Program-made: the position numbers and the translations under genes
Source of the DNA: TMP-86 sp039807285
GTDB lineage: Bacteria > Pseudomonadota > Gammaproteobacteria > Steroidobacterales > Steroidobacteraceae
NCBI GenBank assembly: GCA_044226785.1
Contig: JBGAGK010000001.1
Location: 186,001-250,000, forward strand
Length of the DNA: 64,000 bases
Direction of reading: 5' to 3'
Part shown: positions 49,421-58,926 of the stretch, piece by piece
How the letters are laid out: every line of letters begins with the position of its first letter
Position numbering within the stretch: position 1 is the stretch's first letter
The notes under the pieces: model-generated
Seen by the model: the letters and a program-made list of their open reading frames with translations, nothing else
Told to the model about the DNA's origin: nothing
The model's database searches: none

Positions 49421-51871
49421 ATGTCCACCTTGACCGTGGCGGCCTCCGTGGCCGCATTCGTCCTGTTCCTGGCACTGGTCCTTGCACTGCTGTACCGGCG
49501 CGCGCCGCTGTGGCTGTTCACCCTCTGCATGGCGCTGTGTTACGCGGCATTCCTGATGCTGCCAGTACCTGTCTGGCTTGCAGTCCTGGCCGGTGCGCCG
49601 CTCGCCCTGCTCGTCCTGCTCACCATCACGCCTCTGCGGGTCCTGCTCATCAGCCGGCCGTTCATGCGCAAGTACACCAGGCTCCTGCCGTCGATGTCGG
49701 ACACCGAGCGTGAAGCGCTGGAAGCCGGCACGGTCTGGTGGGACGGGGAACTGTTCACCGGAGGACCGGACTGGCCAAAGCTGATGCGGGCCAGAGCGCC
49801 GGCGCTGAGCGCCGAGGAACGGACCTTTCTCGATGGTCCGTGCGAGACGCTGTGCGGGATGCTCGATGACTGGGACATCACGCACAAGCGCGGCGACCTT
49901 CCGCCCGAGGTATGGGACTACCTCAAGTCACAGGGGTTTTTCGCCATGATCATCCCCAGGCGTTATGGCGGCCTGGAATTCTCGGCCTATGCGCACTCCT
50001 CGGTCCTGGTGAAAATCGCCTCGCGCAGCACCACGGCATCTTCCACCATCGCCGTTCCCAATTCGCTGGGTCCCGCGGAACTGCTCCTGCACTACGGCAC
50101 GGAGGAACAAAAAGAGCATTACCTGCCACGGCTTGCGCGCGGAGAGGAAGTGCCCTGCTTCGCACTCACCGGCCCGCGTGCCGGATCGGATGCCGCCTCC
50201 ATTCCGGATACCGGTGTCATCTGCAAGGGCACCTGGCAGGGCCGCGATATCACCGGCATCCGCCTGAACTTCACCAAGCGCTACATCACGCTGGCACCGG
50301 TTGCGACCGTCATCGGCCTGGCATTCCGGCTGTTCGATCCCGATCACCTCATGGGTGAGCGCGAGGATCTGGGCATCACCTGCGCGCTGATCCCGCGCGA
50401 CACGCAGGGCGTGAACATCGGTCGACGGCATTTCCCCATCAACATCCCCTTCCAGAACGGACCGGTCTCGGGTACCGATGTGTTCGTGCCCGTGGATTTC
50501 ATCATCGGCGGATTCAGGATGGCCGGTCAGGGCTGGCGCATGCTGGTCGAGCAGCTTTCGGTGGGCCGCTGCATCTCGCTTCCCTCCAACGCAACCGGCG
50601 GCTCGAAGGCGGCTGTCTTTGCCTCTGGCGCCTATGGCCGGATCCGCCGCCAGTTCAACCTGGCCGTGGGACGGTTCGAAGGGGTGGAGCAGGTTCTGGC
50701 CCGCATGGCCGGGCGGACCTACATCATGGATGCCGCGCGCTCGGTCACGGCCGGCGCCATCGATGGCGGCGAGAGACCCTCGGTCCCATCCGCAATGCTG
50801 AAGTATCACGTCACTGAACTCGGCCGCATGGTCGCGAACGACGCCATGGATGTGCACGGCGGCAAGGGCATCTGCCTGGGACCGAACAACTATCTCGCCC
50901 GCGGCTACCAGGCCATCCCGGTGGCGATCACGGTCGAAGGCGCCAACATCCTGACCCGGAGCCTGATGATCTTCGGCCAGGGTGCAGTGCGGTGCCATCC
51001 CTTCGTGCGCCGGGAAATGGACGCGGCGCGTGACCCGGACACGAGGCGCGGCGCCCGCGAGTTCGATCAGGCGCTGTTCGGCCACATCGGCTTCACCCTG
51101 TCGAACGCGGTGCGCTCCTGGTGGTGTGCCCTGACCTTCGCGCGCTTTTCAGGGGTCCCGGTACAGGGACCGACCCGCCGCTATTTCCAGCACATCAACC
51201 GTTACAGCGCATCTTTCGCCTTCGCCACCGACGTTGCCATGCTCACGCTGGGCGGATATCTGAAAAAGAAGGAATCCCTGTCGGGGCGCCTGGGCGACGT
51301 GCTGTCCTCGATGTACCTGGCCTCGATGGTGCTCAAGCATCATCAGGATCAGGGCGCTCCGGAACAAGACCTGCCCCTGGTGGAATGGGCTTGCCGGAGC
51401 CTGATCTACCAGGCGCAGGAGCAACTGCATTCTTTCCTGCGCAATTTTCCGAACCGGGCGATGGCTGCCCTGATGCGGATGATGATCTTCCCCCGCGGCC
51501 TGACTTATTTCGCACCCAGCGACCGGCTCGGGCACGCAGTGGTCGAACTGATCATGACACCAGGCGAGCCGCGCGAGCGGCTCACCGACCTCATCTACAA
51601 GACTCCCCATGCAACCAATCCTCTGGGTCTGCTGCAGCAGGCTCTGGAGCTGTCACTGCAGGCCGAACCGCTCGAGCGCCGGATCCGTGCCGAAGGGGTC
51701 AAGAGCGGGCGCATCACGGCGCTGGATCCTCCCGGTCAGATCCGGCAGGCACAGTCGGCAGGACTGATCAGCGCCGAAGAAGCGCAGTTCCTGCTCGACT
51801 ACGATGCCAGGGTCATGCACCTGATCCAGGTGGATGACTTCGCGCAGCACGAGCTGGGAACCCAGGCTTGA
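49421..51871 (+). CDS. fadE: Acyl-CoA dehydrogenase, FadE type
   Basis: First oxidative step of fatty-acid beta-oxidation, membrane-associated. The 816-residue length matches E. coli FadE (814). Two N-terminal hydrophobic segments (ASVAAFVLFLALVLALLY and LAVLAGAPLALLVLLTI) precede the dehydrogenase core. That core contains FFAMIIPRRYGGLEFSAYAH, CFALTGPRAGSDAASIPD, MDVHGGKGICLGPNN and VEGANILTRSLMIFGQGAVR. The DUF1974-type C-terminus follows. ATG at 49421 has AGGGGG nine bases upstream; earlier in-frame readings overlap the mdh hairpin. Confidence 0.95.
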   Translation: MSTLTVAASVAAFVLFLALVLALLYRRAPLWLFTLCMALCYAAFLMLPVPVWLAVLAGAPLALLVLLTITPLRVLLISRPFMRKYTRLLPSMSDTEREALEAGTVWWDGELFTGGPDWPKLMRARAPALSAEERTFLDGPCETLCGMLDDWDITHKRGDLPPEVWDYLKSQGFFAMIIPRRYGGLEFSAYAHSSVLVKIASRSTTASSTIAVPNSLGPAELLLHYGTEEQKEHYLPRLARGEEVPCFALTGPRAGSDAASIPDTGVICKGTWQGRDITGIRLNFTKRYITLAPVATVIGLAFRLFDPDHLMGEREDLGITCALIPRDTQGVNIGRRHFPINIPFQNGPVSGTDVFVPVDFIIGGFRMAGQGWRMLVEQLSVGRCISLPSNATGGSKAAVFASGAYGRIRRQFNLAVGRFEGVEQVLARMAGRTYIMDAARSVTAGAIDGGERPSVPSAMLKYHVTELGRMVANDAMDVHGGKGICLGPNNYLARGYQAIPVAITVEGANILTRSLMIFGQGAVRCHPFVRREMDAARDPDTRRGAREFDQALFGHIGFTLSNAVRSWWCALTFARFSGVPVQGPTRRYFQHINRYSASFAFATDVAMLTLGGYLKKKESLSGRLGDVLSSMYLASMVLKHHQDQGAPEQDLPLVEWACRSLIYQAQEQLHSFLRNFPNRAMAALMRMMIFPRGLTYFAPSDRLGHAVVELIMTPGEPRERLTDLIYKTPHATNPLGLLQQALELSLQAEPLERRIRAEGVKSGRITALDPPGQIRQAQSAGLISAEEAQFLLDYDARVMHLIQVDDFAQHELGTQA

Positions 51872-52743
51872 CCCCAACGACGTCTCCAGCGGCGGCCCCG
51901 CCGGCCGACAAGCCGTGGTGCCACAATTGCGGCGCGCCACTGGCGGGCCCGTTCTGCAGCGACTGCGGCCAGAAGGGCGATGTCCACATGCCCACCACAC
52001 GGGAACTCGTCCTCGAGGCTCTCGAGGGCATCACGCATTCCGACTCCCGCCTGTGGCTGACCCTGAAATACCTGGTGTTCGCGCCCGGCAAACTCACCAC
52101 CGAGTACGTGGCGGGGCGGCGCGCGACCTTTCTGCCGCCGTTCAGGCTGTATCTGGTCATGAGCGTGCTGTTCTTCGTCGTCGCCTCCCTGGGAGGCGGA
52201 AAGCACCCCCAGGCTGCCGGGCTTCAGCCCACTGCCTCCCCGGAAATCACCTGCAAGGATCTTCAGACCGACCTGGGTCCCTCAGTCCAGGATCATCTGA
52301 CCCGCGCCTGTCAGGGTATCGCCCGGGACCGGGGGAGGACTCTCCTGCACGACGTCCTGGGTCTCGCACCGAAGGTCCTGTTCGTGCTGCTGCCCCTGAC
52401 CGCATTCTTCAACATGCTGCTGTTCTGGCGTCCGCGGGAACGCTACGTCGTGCATCTGCTGCTGTTCCTGCACATTCATGCCTTCGTGTTCCTGGCACTC
52501 ACCCTGGCCCTGCTGATCAGCCGCCTTGGATCGGCCTTGCCGGTCCTGGGTGAAACTTCGCAAGTGCTGGTGAGTGCGATCCTGATCTACCTTCCGGTCT
52601 ACCTTTACCGGGCCTTGCGCAAACTGTTCCGACGCGGCATCGGCAGCACGCTGATCCGGGAAATCGTGCTTCTGGTCAGCTACCTGATCCTGTTCGGGCT
52701 GGCCAGCATCGGCGTGTTCCTGTACGCGGCGTGGGAGTTGTAG
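51868..52743 (+). CDS. DUF3667 membrane protein with N-terminal zinc ribbon
   Basis: A 291-residue protein. The N-terminus holds a zinc ribbon CHNCGAPLAGPFCSDCGQKG (two CxxC knuckles). The DUF3667 pattern follows (DSRLWLTLKYLVFAPGKLT, then GRRATFLPPFRLYLVMSVLF), with about five membrane helices and a C-terminal SYLILFGLASIGVFLYA. Function unknown. The start is a TTG overlapping the fadE stop (TTGA), implying coupled translation, which is unusual but leaves the zinc ribbon intact. Confidence 0.83.
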   Translation: MTPTTSPAAAPPADKPWCHNCGAPLAGPFCSDCGQKGDVHMPTTRELVLEALEGITHSDSRLWLTLKYLVFAPGKLTTEYVAGRRATFLPPFRLYLVMSVLFFVVASLGGGKHPQAAGLQPTASPEITCKDLQTDLGPSVQDHLTRACQGIARDRGRTLLHDVLGLAPKVLFVLLPLTAFFNMLLFWRPRERYVVHLLLFLHIHAFVFLALTLALLISRLGSALPVLGETSQVLVSAILIYLPVYLYRALRKLFRRGIGSTLIREIVLLVSYLILFGLASIGVFLYAAWEL

Positions 52744-52774
52744 ACTGCGACTTTCCCTGGACGCGGAGATTCCC

Positions 52775-53227
52775 ATGACTCGTCTCCTTTCGCTCGTCAT
52801 TGCCCTGCTTGCCATCGGTGTCGCATCCGCCCAGGCACCCGCCCCGACCACGGCGAACACGGCTTCCGCGGCGGGTGCACCTGCAAAGGCCGAGGTGTAC
52901 ATCATCTCCCCGCGCAACGGCGCCACGCTGCACGGGGCTTTCACCGTGCGCTTCGGCCTCAAGGGCGCCGGCATCGCGCCCGCCGGGGTGAAGTTCGACA
53001 ACACCGGACATCATCATCTGCTGATCGACACTCCGCTGTCCGGCCTGTCGCTGGATGCGCCGCTCCCGACCACCGACAAGGTCCTGCATTTCGGCAAGGG
53101 ACAGACCGAAACCACCCTGACCCTGCCGCCTGGAAGGCACACCCTGCAGCTTCTGTTTGCGGATTACGCACACGTGCCGCTCCATCCGCTCGTCGCCTCC
53201 AGGGTCGTCACCATCACCGTCCAGTGA
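52775..53227 (+). CDS. Secreted DUF4399 protein
   Basis: A 150-residue exported protein with a signal peptide (LLSLVIALLAIGVASAQA). The DUF4399 domain reads AEVYIISPRNGATLHGAFTV, then AGVKFDNTGHHHLLIDTPL, LHFGKGQTETTLTLPPGRHT and LQLLFADYAHVPL. The HHH stretch may bind metal, but function is unknown. It overlaps dinB by four bases (GTGA). Confidence 0.85.
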   Translation: MTRLLSLVIALLAIGVASAQAPAPTTANTASAAGAPAKAEVYIISPRNGATLHGAFTVRFGLKGAGIAPAGVKFDNTGHHHLLIDTPLSGLSLDAPLPTTDKVLHFGKGQTETTLTLPPGRHTLQLLFADYAHVPLHPLVASRVVTITVQ

Positions 53228-54417
53228 CCGCCCACGCCATCCTGCACGTGGACATGGACGCGTTCTACGCGTCGGTGGAAGTGCGCGATGATCCGCGCCT
53301 GGCGGGCAAACCGGTGATCGTCGGCGGCACTTCCAGCCGCGGCGTCGTTGCTGCCGCGAGCTACGAGGTGCGCAAATTCGGCGTGCGCTCCGCGATGCCG
53401 ATGCGCGATGCGCTGAGGCGCTGCCCGCAGGCCATCTGCATCCATCCGCGCATGGCGCGCTATGCGGAAGTGTCACGCCAGGTGTTTTCCATCTTTCAGG
53501 AATTCACACCCGAAGTGGAAGGGTTGTCGCTGGACGAGGCCTTCCTCGATGTCACCGCGAGCCAGCGCCTCCTGGGTCCCGCAGACACCATCGCCCGCAA
53601 CATCAAGACCCGGATCACGAACCTGACCGGACTGACCGCCTCGGTGGGTCTGGCGACGAACAAACTCCTGGCCAAGATCGCCTCGGACCTCGACAAGCCC
53701 GATGGCTTCTGCCACATCGACGAGGACAACCTGCGAAGCCTCCTCGACCCGCTGCCCATCGGGCGATTGCCGGGCATCGGACCAAAGACGCTGCCGCGCG
53801 TCCAGGCGGCCGGCATCCACACCTTTGGCGATCTGCGGGTTGCACCGGACGGGGCCCTGCACCGCCTGTTCGGCCGGGATGCCGCCCATATCCGGGCACG
53901 CGCCTCGGGGATCGATGACCGGCCGGTGGTGCCGGATCGCGACGAGAAGTCCATCAGCTCCGAGGAAACCTTCGACGTCGACCTGCGCGCACCAGCGCAG
54001 ATCGAGGGACACCTGACGCGGCTTGCCGACAGGACAGCCGCACGATTGCGCGCTGCGAAACTCACGGCCCGCGTGGTCGTGATCAAGGTGCGACGCGCCG
54101 ATTTCACCACTTGCAGCCGGCGGCACAGCTTCGATCCACCCACCACCGATTCCACGCTGATCATCGACATGGCACGCCGGCTGTTCCGGGACTGGCGGGA
54201 GGAATATCCGCGGTGGCCGGTGCGCCTGCTGGGCGTCGGCGTCACCGGGCTGGCACCCGCTTCCCAGGGCGACCTGTTCGAAGCGGACGGCGTCCAATCC
54301 ACCGCGCGCGATGCCGCCATCGATGCCATCCGCGCGCGGTTCGGCAGCCAGGGGATCATGCGTGGCGGCCTGCTGGCGCCATCGGACAACACAAGGTTTC
54401 GCCGCCACCGGGCTTGA
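53224..54417 (+). CDS. dinB: DNA polymerase IV (Y family, translesion)
   Basis: Error-prone translesion polymerase. Catalytic acidic residues are D10 (HVDMDAFYASVE) and D104-E105 (LSLDEAFLDVT). ASYEVRKFGVRSAMPM, ASVGLATNKLLAKIASD and the thumb LPIGRLPGIGPKTLPRV are also typical. The little-finger domain is present; at 397 residues it is longer than E. coli DinB (351). The C-terminus (SDNTRFRRHRA) lacks an obvious clamp-binding motif. It starts with GTG overlapping the DUF4399 stop. No LexA box was recognised upstream, so damage control, if any, must come from a promoter further upstream. Confidence 0.93.
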   Translation: MTAHAILHVDMDAFYASVEVRDDPRLAGKPVIVGGTSSRGVVAAASYEVRKFGVRSAMPMRDALRRCPQAICIHPRMARYAEVSRQVFSIFQEFTPEVEGLSLDEAFLDVTASQRLLGPADTIARNIKTRITNLTGLTASVGLATNKLLAKIASDLDKPDGFCHIDEDNLRSLLDPLPIGRLPGIGPKTLPRVQAAGIHTFGDLRVAPDGALHRLFGRDAAHIRARASGIDDRPVVPDRDEKSISSEETFDVDLRAPAQIEGHLTRLADRTAARLRAAKLTARVVVIKVRRADFTTCSRRHSFDPPTTDSTLIIDMARRLFRDWREEYPRWPVRLLGVGVTGLAPASQGDLFEADGVQSTARDAAIDAIRARFGSQGIMRGGLLAPSDNTRFRRHRA

Positions 54418-54432
54418 TATCATCCGCCACGC

Positions 54433-56139
54433 ATGTACACGAGCTTTTTCGGACTCGGCGAAAAGCCGTTCGCCATCACGCCGGACCCGCGCTATCTCTA
54501 CCTGAGCGAGCGCCACGCCGAGGCGCTGGCGCATCTGCTGTACGGCATCAACGAGTCAGGCGGCTTCATCCAGCTCACCGGTGAAGTGGGCACCGGCAAG
54601 ACGACGGTGGTGCGCACTCTCCTGTCACGCGTGCCTCAACACGCCGATGTGGCGGTCATTCTCAATCCGCGGGTCACGCCTGCCGAGTTCCTGCTGACCA
54701 TCTGCGAGGAGCTGGGCGTGTCCCTCAAGGATGGCGAGCGGGGGAGCGTCAAGGAGATGATCGACGCACTCAACCGGCGGCTGCTGGCGACCCATGCCGG
54801 CGGCCGGCGCGTCATCATCATCGTCGATGAAGCGCAGAACCTCGAAGCCGATGTCCTCGAACAGGTGAGGCTGCTCACCAATCTGGAGACCGCGACCCAG
54901 AAGCTTCTGCAGATCATCCTCATCGGGCAACCCGAGCTTCGCGAACTGCTGGATCGCAACGACCTGCGGCAACTGGCGCAGCGCATCACCGGGCGTTATC
55001 ACCTGCATCCGCTGTCACGCGAGGAGACCCGCGGCTACATACGGCACCGCCTGCGCGTGGCAGGTGCCTCCGGCGAGATCTTCACGCCCGGTGCGCTCGA
55101 CGAGGTCTACCGGATTTCCGGCGGCATCCCGCGTGTCATCAATGTCACCTGTGACCGCGCGCTGCTGGGCGCCTTCACCACCGAGACCCGCCGCATCAAT
55201 GCAGCGTTGGTGCGACGTGCGGCGGGCGAAGTGTACGGGCGGCGTTTCACGCCCGCCTGGTTGCTGTGGAGTGCCGGTGCGGCAGTGGTGGTTCTTCTGG
55301 GCGCCACAGGCCTGTTCCTGCTGCGCCAGTCCCCGGGCCCCGAACCGGTTGGCGTCTCCCCGGTTGCCGTGCCGGACAATCCGGGAGTGCGCGGGAGCAG
55401 ATCCACCCCGAGCGCAGCCCAGGCCGGGAAGCTGCCGCTTGCTGCCGACGCATCGATGCCCACATCGGGGAGTTCGGCGGGAGTCATTTCACGAGGCCCT
55501 CCGATCGCCACCATGGCGGACATCCTGTCGGCAGATCCGGCCCGGACCACGACTGCTGCGGCCTTCCGCCGGCTGCTGGCCCTGTGGGGCAAGGTGCTGA
55601 CCTCGGACAAGGACCCCTGTGCCCAGGCCGCCGTGGACGGCCTGGCCTGCCTGTCCGATCGCGGCTCATGGGGTCAGCTTCGTGCACTGAATCGCCCTGC
55701 CATCCTGGATCTCAACGATGATCGCGGTGGCACGGCTCATGTCGTGCTCACGGGACTCACCGACGAGTACGCCACGCTTGCGCTGGGCGAGAAGGGCCAG
55801 CGCGTGGCCCTTCCGGACATTTCGCGCTACTGGATGGGAGGCTACACGCTGGTGTGGAAGCCCCGCAGCGGCAAGCCACGCGAACTGTCTGCCGGCATGC
55901 GGGGCGAGCAGGTTCAGTGGCTGCGCAGGAGCCTTGCGGCCGTCCGCGGCGACACCAGTGGCGTGGAGCCGCCCAACGTGTACGACAAGGCACTGGTGAT
56001 CGCAGTGCAAAACTTCCAGCGCGAGCATCGTCTGACAGCCGACGGTGTCGCCGGACTCACCACCCAGGTGATGCTGGACACCGCGCTGGCTGAACCAGGC
56101 TCCCCCCTGCTGCAACCGGGGCCCAGGCGCGGCGGCTGA
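54433..56139 (+). CDS. gspA: ExeA/GspA-type AAA ATPase with peptidoglycan-binding domain
   Basis: A 568-residue protein that helps assemble the type II secretin through the cell wall. The AAA domain (about residues 25-270) has Walker A GEVGTGKT (50-57) and Walker B VIIIVDEAQ (D132, E133). A membrane helix (WSAGAAVVVLLGATGLFLL) follows, then a Pro/Ala linker and a C39-like segment. A C-terminal peptidoglycan-binding domain contains GMRGEQVQWLRRSLAAV and VIAVQNFQREHRLTADGVAG. It is followed 9 bases later by gspB; the T2S core genes are not in this window. Confidence 0.93.
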   Translation: MYTSFFGLGEKPFAITPDPRYLYLSERHAEALAHLLYGINESGGFIQLTGEVGTGKTTVVRTLLSRVPQHADVAVILNPRVTPAEFLLTICEELGVSLKDGERGSVKEMIDALNRRLLATHAGGRRVIIIVDEAQNLEADVLEQVRLLTNLETATQKLLQIILIGQPELRELLDRNDLRQLAQRITGRYHLHPLSREETRGYIRHRLRVAGASGEIFTPGALDEVYRISGGIPRVINVTCDRALLGAFTTETRRINAALVRRAAGEVYGRRFTPAWLLWSAGAAVVVLLGATGLFLLRQSPGPEPVGVSPVAVPDNPGVRGSRSTPSAAQAGKLPLAADASMPTSGSSAGVISRGPPIATMADILSADPARTTTAAAFRRLLALWGKVLTSDKDPCAQAAVDGLACLSDRGSWGQLRALNRPAILDLNDDRGGTAHVVLTGLTDEYATLALGEKGQRVALPDISRYWMGGYTLVWKPRSGKPRELSAGMRGEQVQWLRRSLAAVRGDTSGVEPPNVYDKALVIAVQNFQREHRLTADGVAGLTTQVMLDTALAEPGSPLLQPGPRRGG

Positions 56140-56148
56140 GGAAATCCC

Positions 56149-56925
56149 ATGTCGTTCATTCTCGATGCCTTGAAGAAATCCGAATCGGAGCGCCAGCGCC
56201 AGAGTGTTCCGAGCCTTCTCGACATTCCCCTGCCTGCCAGCAAGTCGCGCCTGCCCATCTGGGGCATCCTGCTGGGACTGCTGTTGGGTGTGAATCTGGT
56301 GGTACTGGTGGTTGTTCTGGCAAGACACGATGCTGCCCGGCCGGTCGCCTCCCGCGTGACCAGTGAACCGCTGCAGGAACGGCCGCAGCCCCGCCCCTCA
56401 CCGGCTGCAGCACAGCCGGCACCGTCCGCGGCACAAACGGCTACTGCTGCAGCACAGCCTGCATCTGCGCCGGCTTCGACCCCTGCGGCGGCTCCTGCGG
56501 GCACACCGTTCAGCCCGATGGATGCCGCGCCCGTGTACGCACCGGAAATTCCCGTCGACCAGGGCAATGCCAGCGCGCGCGAAGCAACCTCTGCCGCGGA
56601 TTCTTCCCGGATGCAGGTTGTCCGGCCGGAACCCGCAACGCCGGCCCAGACGACCTTGCCGTCGAAAGCACTGATTCCACCGGATCCGAACGAAGTCGTA
56701 CCCACGCTCCAGGAACTGAACCTTTCCGGCAATCACGCCATCCCCGACCTGCATCTGGATCTGCATGTCTATGCCGCACGACCTGCGGATCGCTTCGTGT
56801 TCATCAACAATCGCAAGTACAAGGAGGGTTCCACGCTGCAGGAAGGTCCGACGGTGGAGCGCATAACCCGCGACGGGGTGCTGCTGCGATACCAGAGCCT
56901 GCGCTTCCTGCTGCCACGACAGTAA
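56149..56925 (+). CDS. gspB: General secretion pathway protein B
   Basis: A 258-residue bitopic inner-membrane partner of GspA. It has the diagnostic N-terminus MSFILDALKKSESERQRQ, a membrane helix (WGILLGLLLGVNLVVLVVVL), a long Ala/Pro-rich periplasmic linker, and the C-terminal GspB domain (LNLSGNHAIPDLHLDLHVYA, then RFVFINNRKYKEGSTLQEGP). AGGAA precedes the ATG. The Ala/Pro linker probably spans the periplasm. Confidence 0.93.
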   Translation: MSFILDALKKSESERQRQSVPSLLDIPLPASKSRLPIWGILLGLLLGVNLVVLVVVLARHDAARPVASRVTSEPLQERPQPRPSPAAAQPAPSAAQTATAAAQPASAPASTPAAAPAGTPFSPMDAAPVYAPEIPVDQGNASAREATSAADSSRMQVVRPEPATPAQTTLPSKALIPPDPNEVVPTLQELNLSGNHAIPDLHLDLHVYAARPADRFVFINNRKYKEGSTLQEGPTVERITRDGVLLRYQSLRFLLPRQ

Positions 56926-56926
56926 G

Positions 56927-57412
56927 ATGCACGCCCATTCCTGGTTGAATTCCCGATCCGGCACCGGCCCGTTCCTGGCAGGCTCGCTCATGGCAGCTGC
57001 AGCGCTGCTGCTGTGGAGCTGTGGTCGGCAACCCCCTCACGGCAACCAGCCGGCCCGCCTGATAGCCGATTTCTCCGGAGGTCATGTCACCCTGCGCGGA
57101 TCACTGCCCGATGCAGGCGCCCATGATCGCGTGCTGGAGCGCGCACACCAGCTGTATGGGCCAGGCAATGTGCAGGACCGGATCGAGGTGTCCGCTCAGG
57201 TCGCGGAAGCGCCATGGGTGTCGGGCGATGCCTTGCTGCTGCCCCTGGTCGAATCCGGTATCAGCGACGGGCAGGTGGTGTTCGACGGCCAAAGGCTGCA
57301 GCTCATGGGGCAGGTTCCCACACAAGCCATCCGCGACCAGATTGCCACCCGCGCCACTCGTGCCGCCGGCAACGGCATCACCGTGGCGGACGAACTGCAG
57401 GCATCACGCTGA
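56927..57412 (+). CDS. Lipoprotein with BON-like repeats, third gene of the gspAB operon
   Basis: A 161-residue protein with a signal peptide and lipobox LLLWSC (lipidated C32). It then shows two related segments of the BON type: LRGSLPDAGAHDRVLERAHQ and LMGQVPTQAIRDQIATRATR. BON domains bind membranes or glycans. The gene begins one base after the gspB stop, so it is in the same operon and may serve the secretion apparatus. I do not know a named family member. Confidence 0.65.
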   Translation: MHAHSWLNSRSGTGPFLAGSLMAAAALLLWSCGRQPPHGNQPARLIADFSGGHVTLRGSLPDAGAHDRVLERAHQLYGPGNVQDRIEVSAQVAEAPWVSGDALLLPLVESGISDGQVVFDGQRLQLMGQVPTQAIRDQIATRATRAAGNGITVADELQASR

Positions 57413-57429
57413 CCGGAAGTCCGGTCAGC
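57408..57429. terminator. Bidirectional hairpin between converging genes
   Basis: GCTGACCGGA (57408-57417) and TCCGGTCAGC (57420-57429) form a perfect stem that includes both stop codons. There is no T-run on either side, but the position and symmetry fit a shared terminator. Confidence 0.6.
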
Positions 57430-57919
57430 CGCCTTGCGCAAGCCGGATCAGGGCCTCTCCGCTCACCCGATGGATGATCCAGTCGGTCATCGGTTTCGCG
57501 CCCAGGCTTTCGTAGAAATCGCGTGCAGGCCGGTTCCAGTCCAGCACGGCCCATTCGAAACGGCCGCAACCGCGTTCCAGGGCCAGTGCCGCCAGATGCA
57601 CCAGGATCGCCTGACCGATCCCGTGGCCGCGGAATTCAGGCTTCACGAACAGGTCTTCCAGATACAGCCCGGGCTGACCCAGGAAAGTCGAGAAATTGTG
57701 GAAATACAGGGCAAAACCCGCGGGTGAGCCTTTGTAACGGGCGATGAGCGCTTCGGCTGAAGGGCGATCGCCGAACAGGGACTGCCTGAGCTTTTCCTCG
57801 GTCGCCACCACTTCGTGTCCGAGCTTTTCATATTCGGCCAGACCATGGATGAGCGCCAGCACCAGCGGAATGTCGGCAGGCTGCGCCGGGCGGATTTCCA
57901 GATCGTTCGATTGCGCCAT
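57425..57919 (-). CDS. GNAT family N-acetyltransferase
   Basis: A 164-residue acetyltransferase. LEIRPAQPADIPLVLALIHG starts the fold, LEDLFVKPEFRGHGIGQAIL contains the acetyl-CoA loop (R/Q-x-x-G-x-G/A) and VLDWNRPARDFYESLGAKPM is the C-terminal motif. It resembles the diamine/thialysine acetyltransferase (SSAT-like) group. The ATG at 57919 follows the upstream gene stop by 19 bases with a GGGAGCAGG leader, so the pair is an operon. Confidence 0.88.
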   Translation of the reverse strand: MAQSNDLEIRPAQPADIPLVLALIHGLAEYEKLGHEVVATEEKLRQSLFGDRPSAEALIARYKGSPAGFALYFHNFSTFLGQPGLYLEDLFVKPEFRGHGIGQAILVHLAALALERGCGRFEWAVLDWNRPARDFYESLGAKPMTDWIIHRVSGEALIRLAQGG

Positions 57920-57938
57920 GGCCTGCTCCCGGAGTTCC

Positions 57939-58847
57939 CTATTCGGCCACGTACCAGCGATTGTCGAGCTTCACCAGGGTAACCTTGTCATAGGGCAGAC
58001 CCTCGCCTTTCAGGTCATACACCTGCTTCAGGCCTCCGTGTTCCACCGCTGGCTCCCTGGCAGCCGCCAGTTCCAGCCCCACCCGGAACCGCTCACGGGT
58101 CTTCTCGTTGAGTTCGCAGCCACGCACGATGGCGTCGAAGGACTTCTGCGTCATGGTCTTGCTGAAGCCGGGCTCCATCACATCGAGGAAATAGGTCAGG
58201 CAGTTGCCCTTCCTGAGCAGATCGATGCCCCTCGCCAGCAAGGCGTCGGCGGCCGGGTCCTTCGCGATCGATGCCGGCGCTGGCACCACCGCCGGCGCGT
58301 AGTCGGGTGCCTCGTTCAGCACTGCATCCACGTAGGACTCGATTCCCGAGGGTATTGCGCCGCGCCACTCCTTGCCCGAGGGTATCAGGCTGACCACCTG
58401 CACGATGGTGCGCCGCTTCAGCCGCTCCACCCTGGTCAGCGATGCGCGGACCACGACATGCAGCATCTGGCCTTCGCGGACACTGCCCAGCGCCTTGAAC
58501 TCATCGTATTTCGCGGTGCGTGCCGGGAGCTTTGCCAGGATGGCCAGCAGCATGTTCTCCGGTGTCATCCGCCGCAGGTCATCCAGGGTCGGACCGGCGC
58601 CAAACAGCGTGGTACGGATCTGCCTGCGGCCGCCTTCGGCCTCGCGCTCGGCCGCGAGCAGCACCTTGTCGTGCAGGCGCTGAACCTCGGCAGGTTCGTA
58701 CAGGATCACCGCGGCACCGGGACCGCCGCTGGTGGTGAGCTGGACGATGGCCTCGGCGGTCTTTTCCGGCGACTCCGACCACGCCGGGATGCAGGCCGCC
58801 AGCAGCGCCAGCCCGAGGAATATCGCCCTGATCGCCCTTCCACTCAT
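57939..58847 (-). CDS. Hypothetical exported protein
   Basis: A 302-residue protein with an N-terminal signal (RAIRAIFLGLALLAACIPAW); the LLAAC could also be a lipobox at C19. The mature part has no motif I recognise. RQIRTTLFGAGPTLDDLRRM and RLKRRTIVQVVSLIPSGKEW look like a compact alpha-beta fold, and the C-terminus LKQVYDLKGEGLPYDKVTLV, then KLDNRWYV, reads like a binding domain. It is divergent from the DUF502 gene. Confidence 0.65.
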   Translation of the reverse strand: MSGRAIRAIFLGLALLAACIPAWSESPEKTAEAIVQLTTSGGPGAAVILYEPAEVQRLHDKVLLAAEREAEGGRRQIRTTLFGAGPTLDDLRRMTPENMLLAILAKLPARTAKYDEFKALGSVREGQMLHVVVRASLTRVERLKRRTIVQVVSLIPSGKEWRGAIPSGIESYVDAVLNEAPDYAPAVVPAPASIAKDPAADALLARGIDLLRKGNCLTYFLDVMEPGFSKTMTQKSFDAIVRGCELNEKTRERFRVGLELAAAREPAVEHGGLKQVYDLKGEGLPYDKVTLVKLDNRWYVAE

Positions 58848-58926
58848 GCCCGCCTCATGCTCCTGATCCACAACACCGTGCGCGCATCGGCCCAGCCACA
58901 TGCAGCAATTATGCGATGATTATCCC

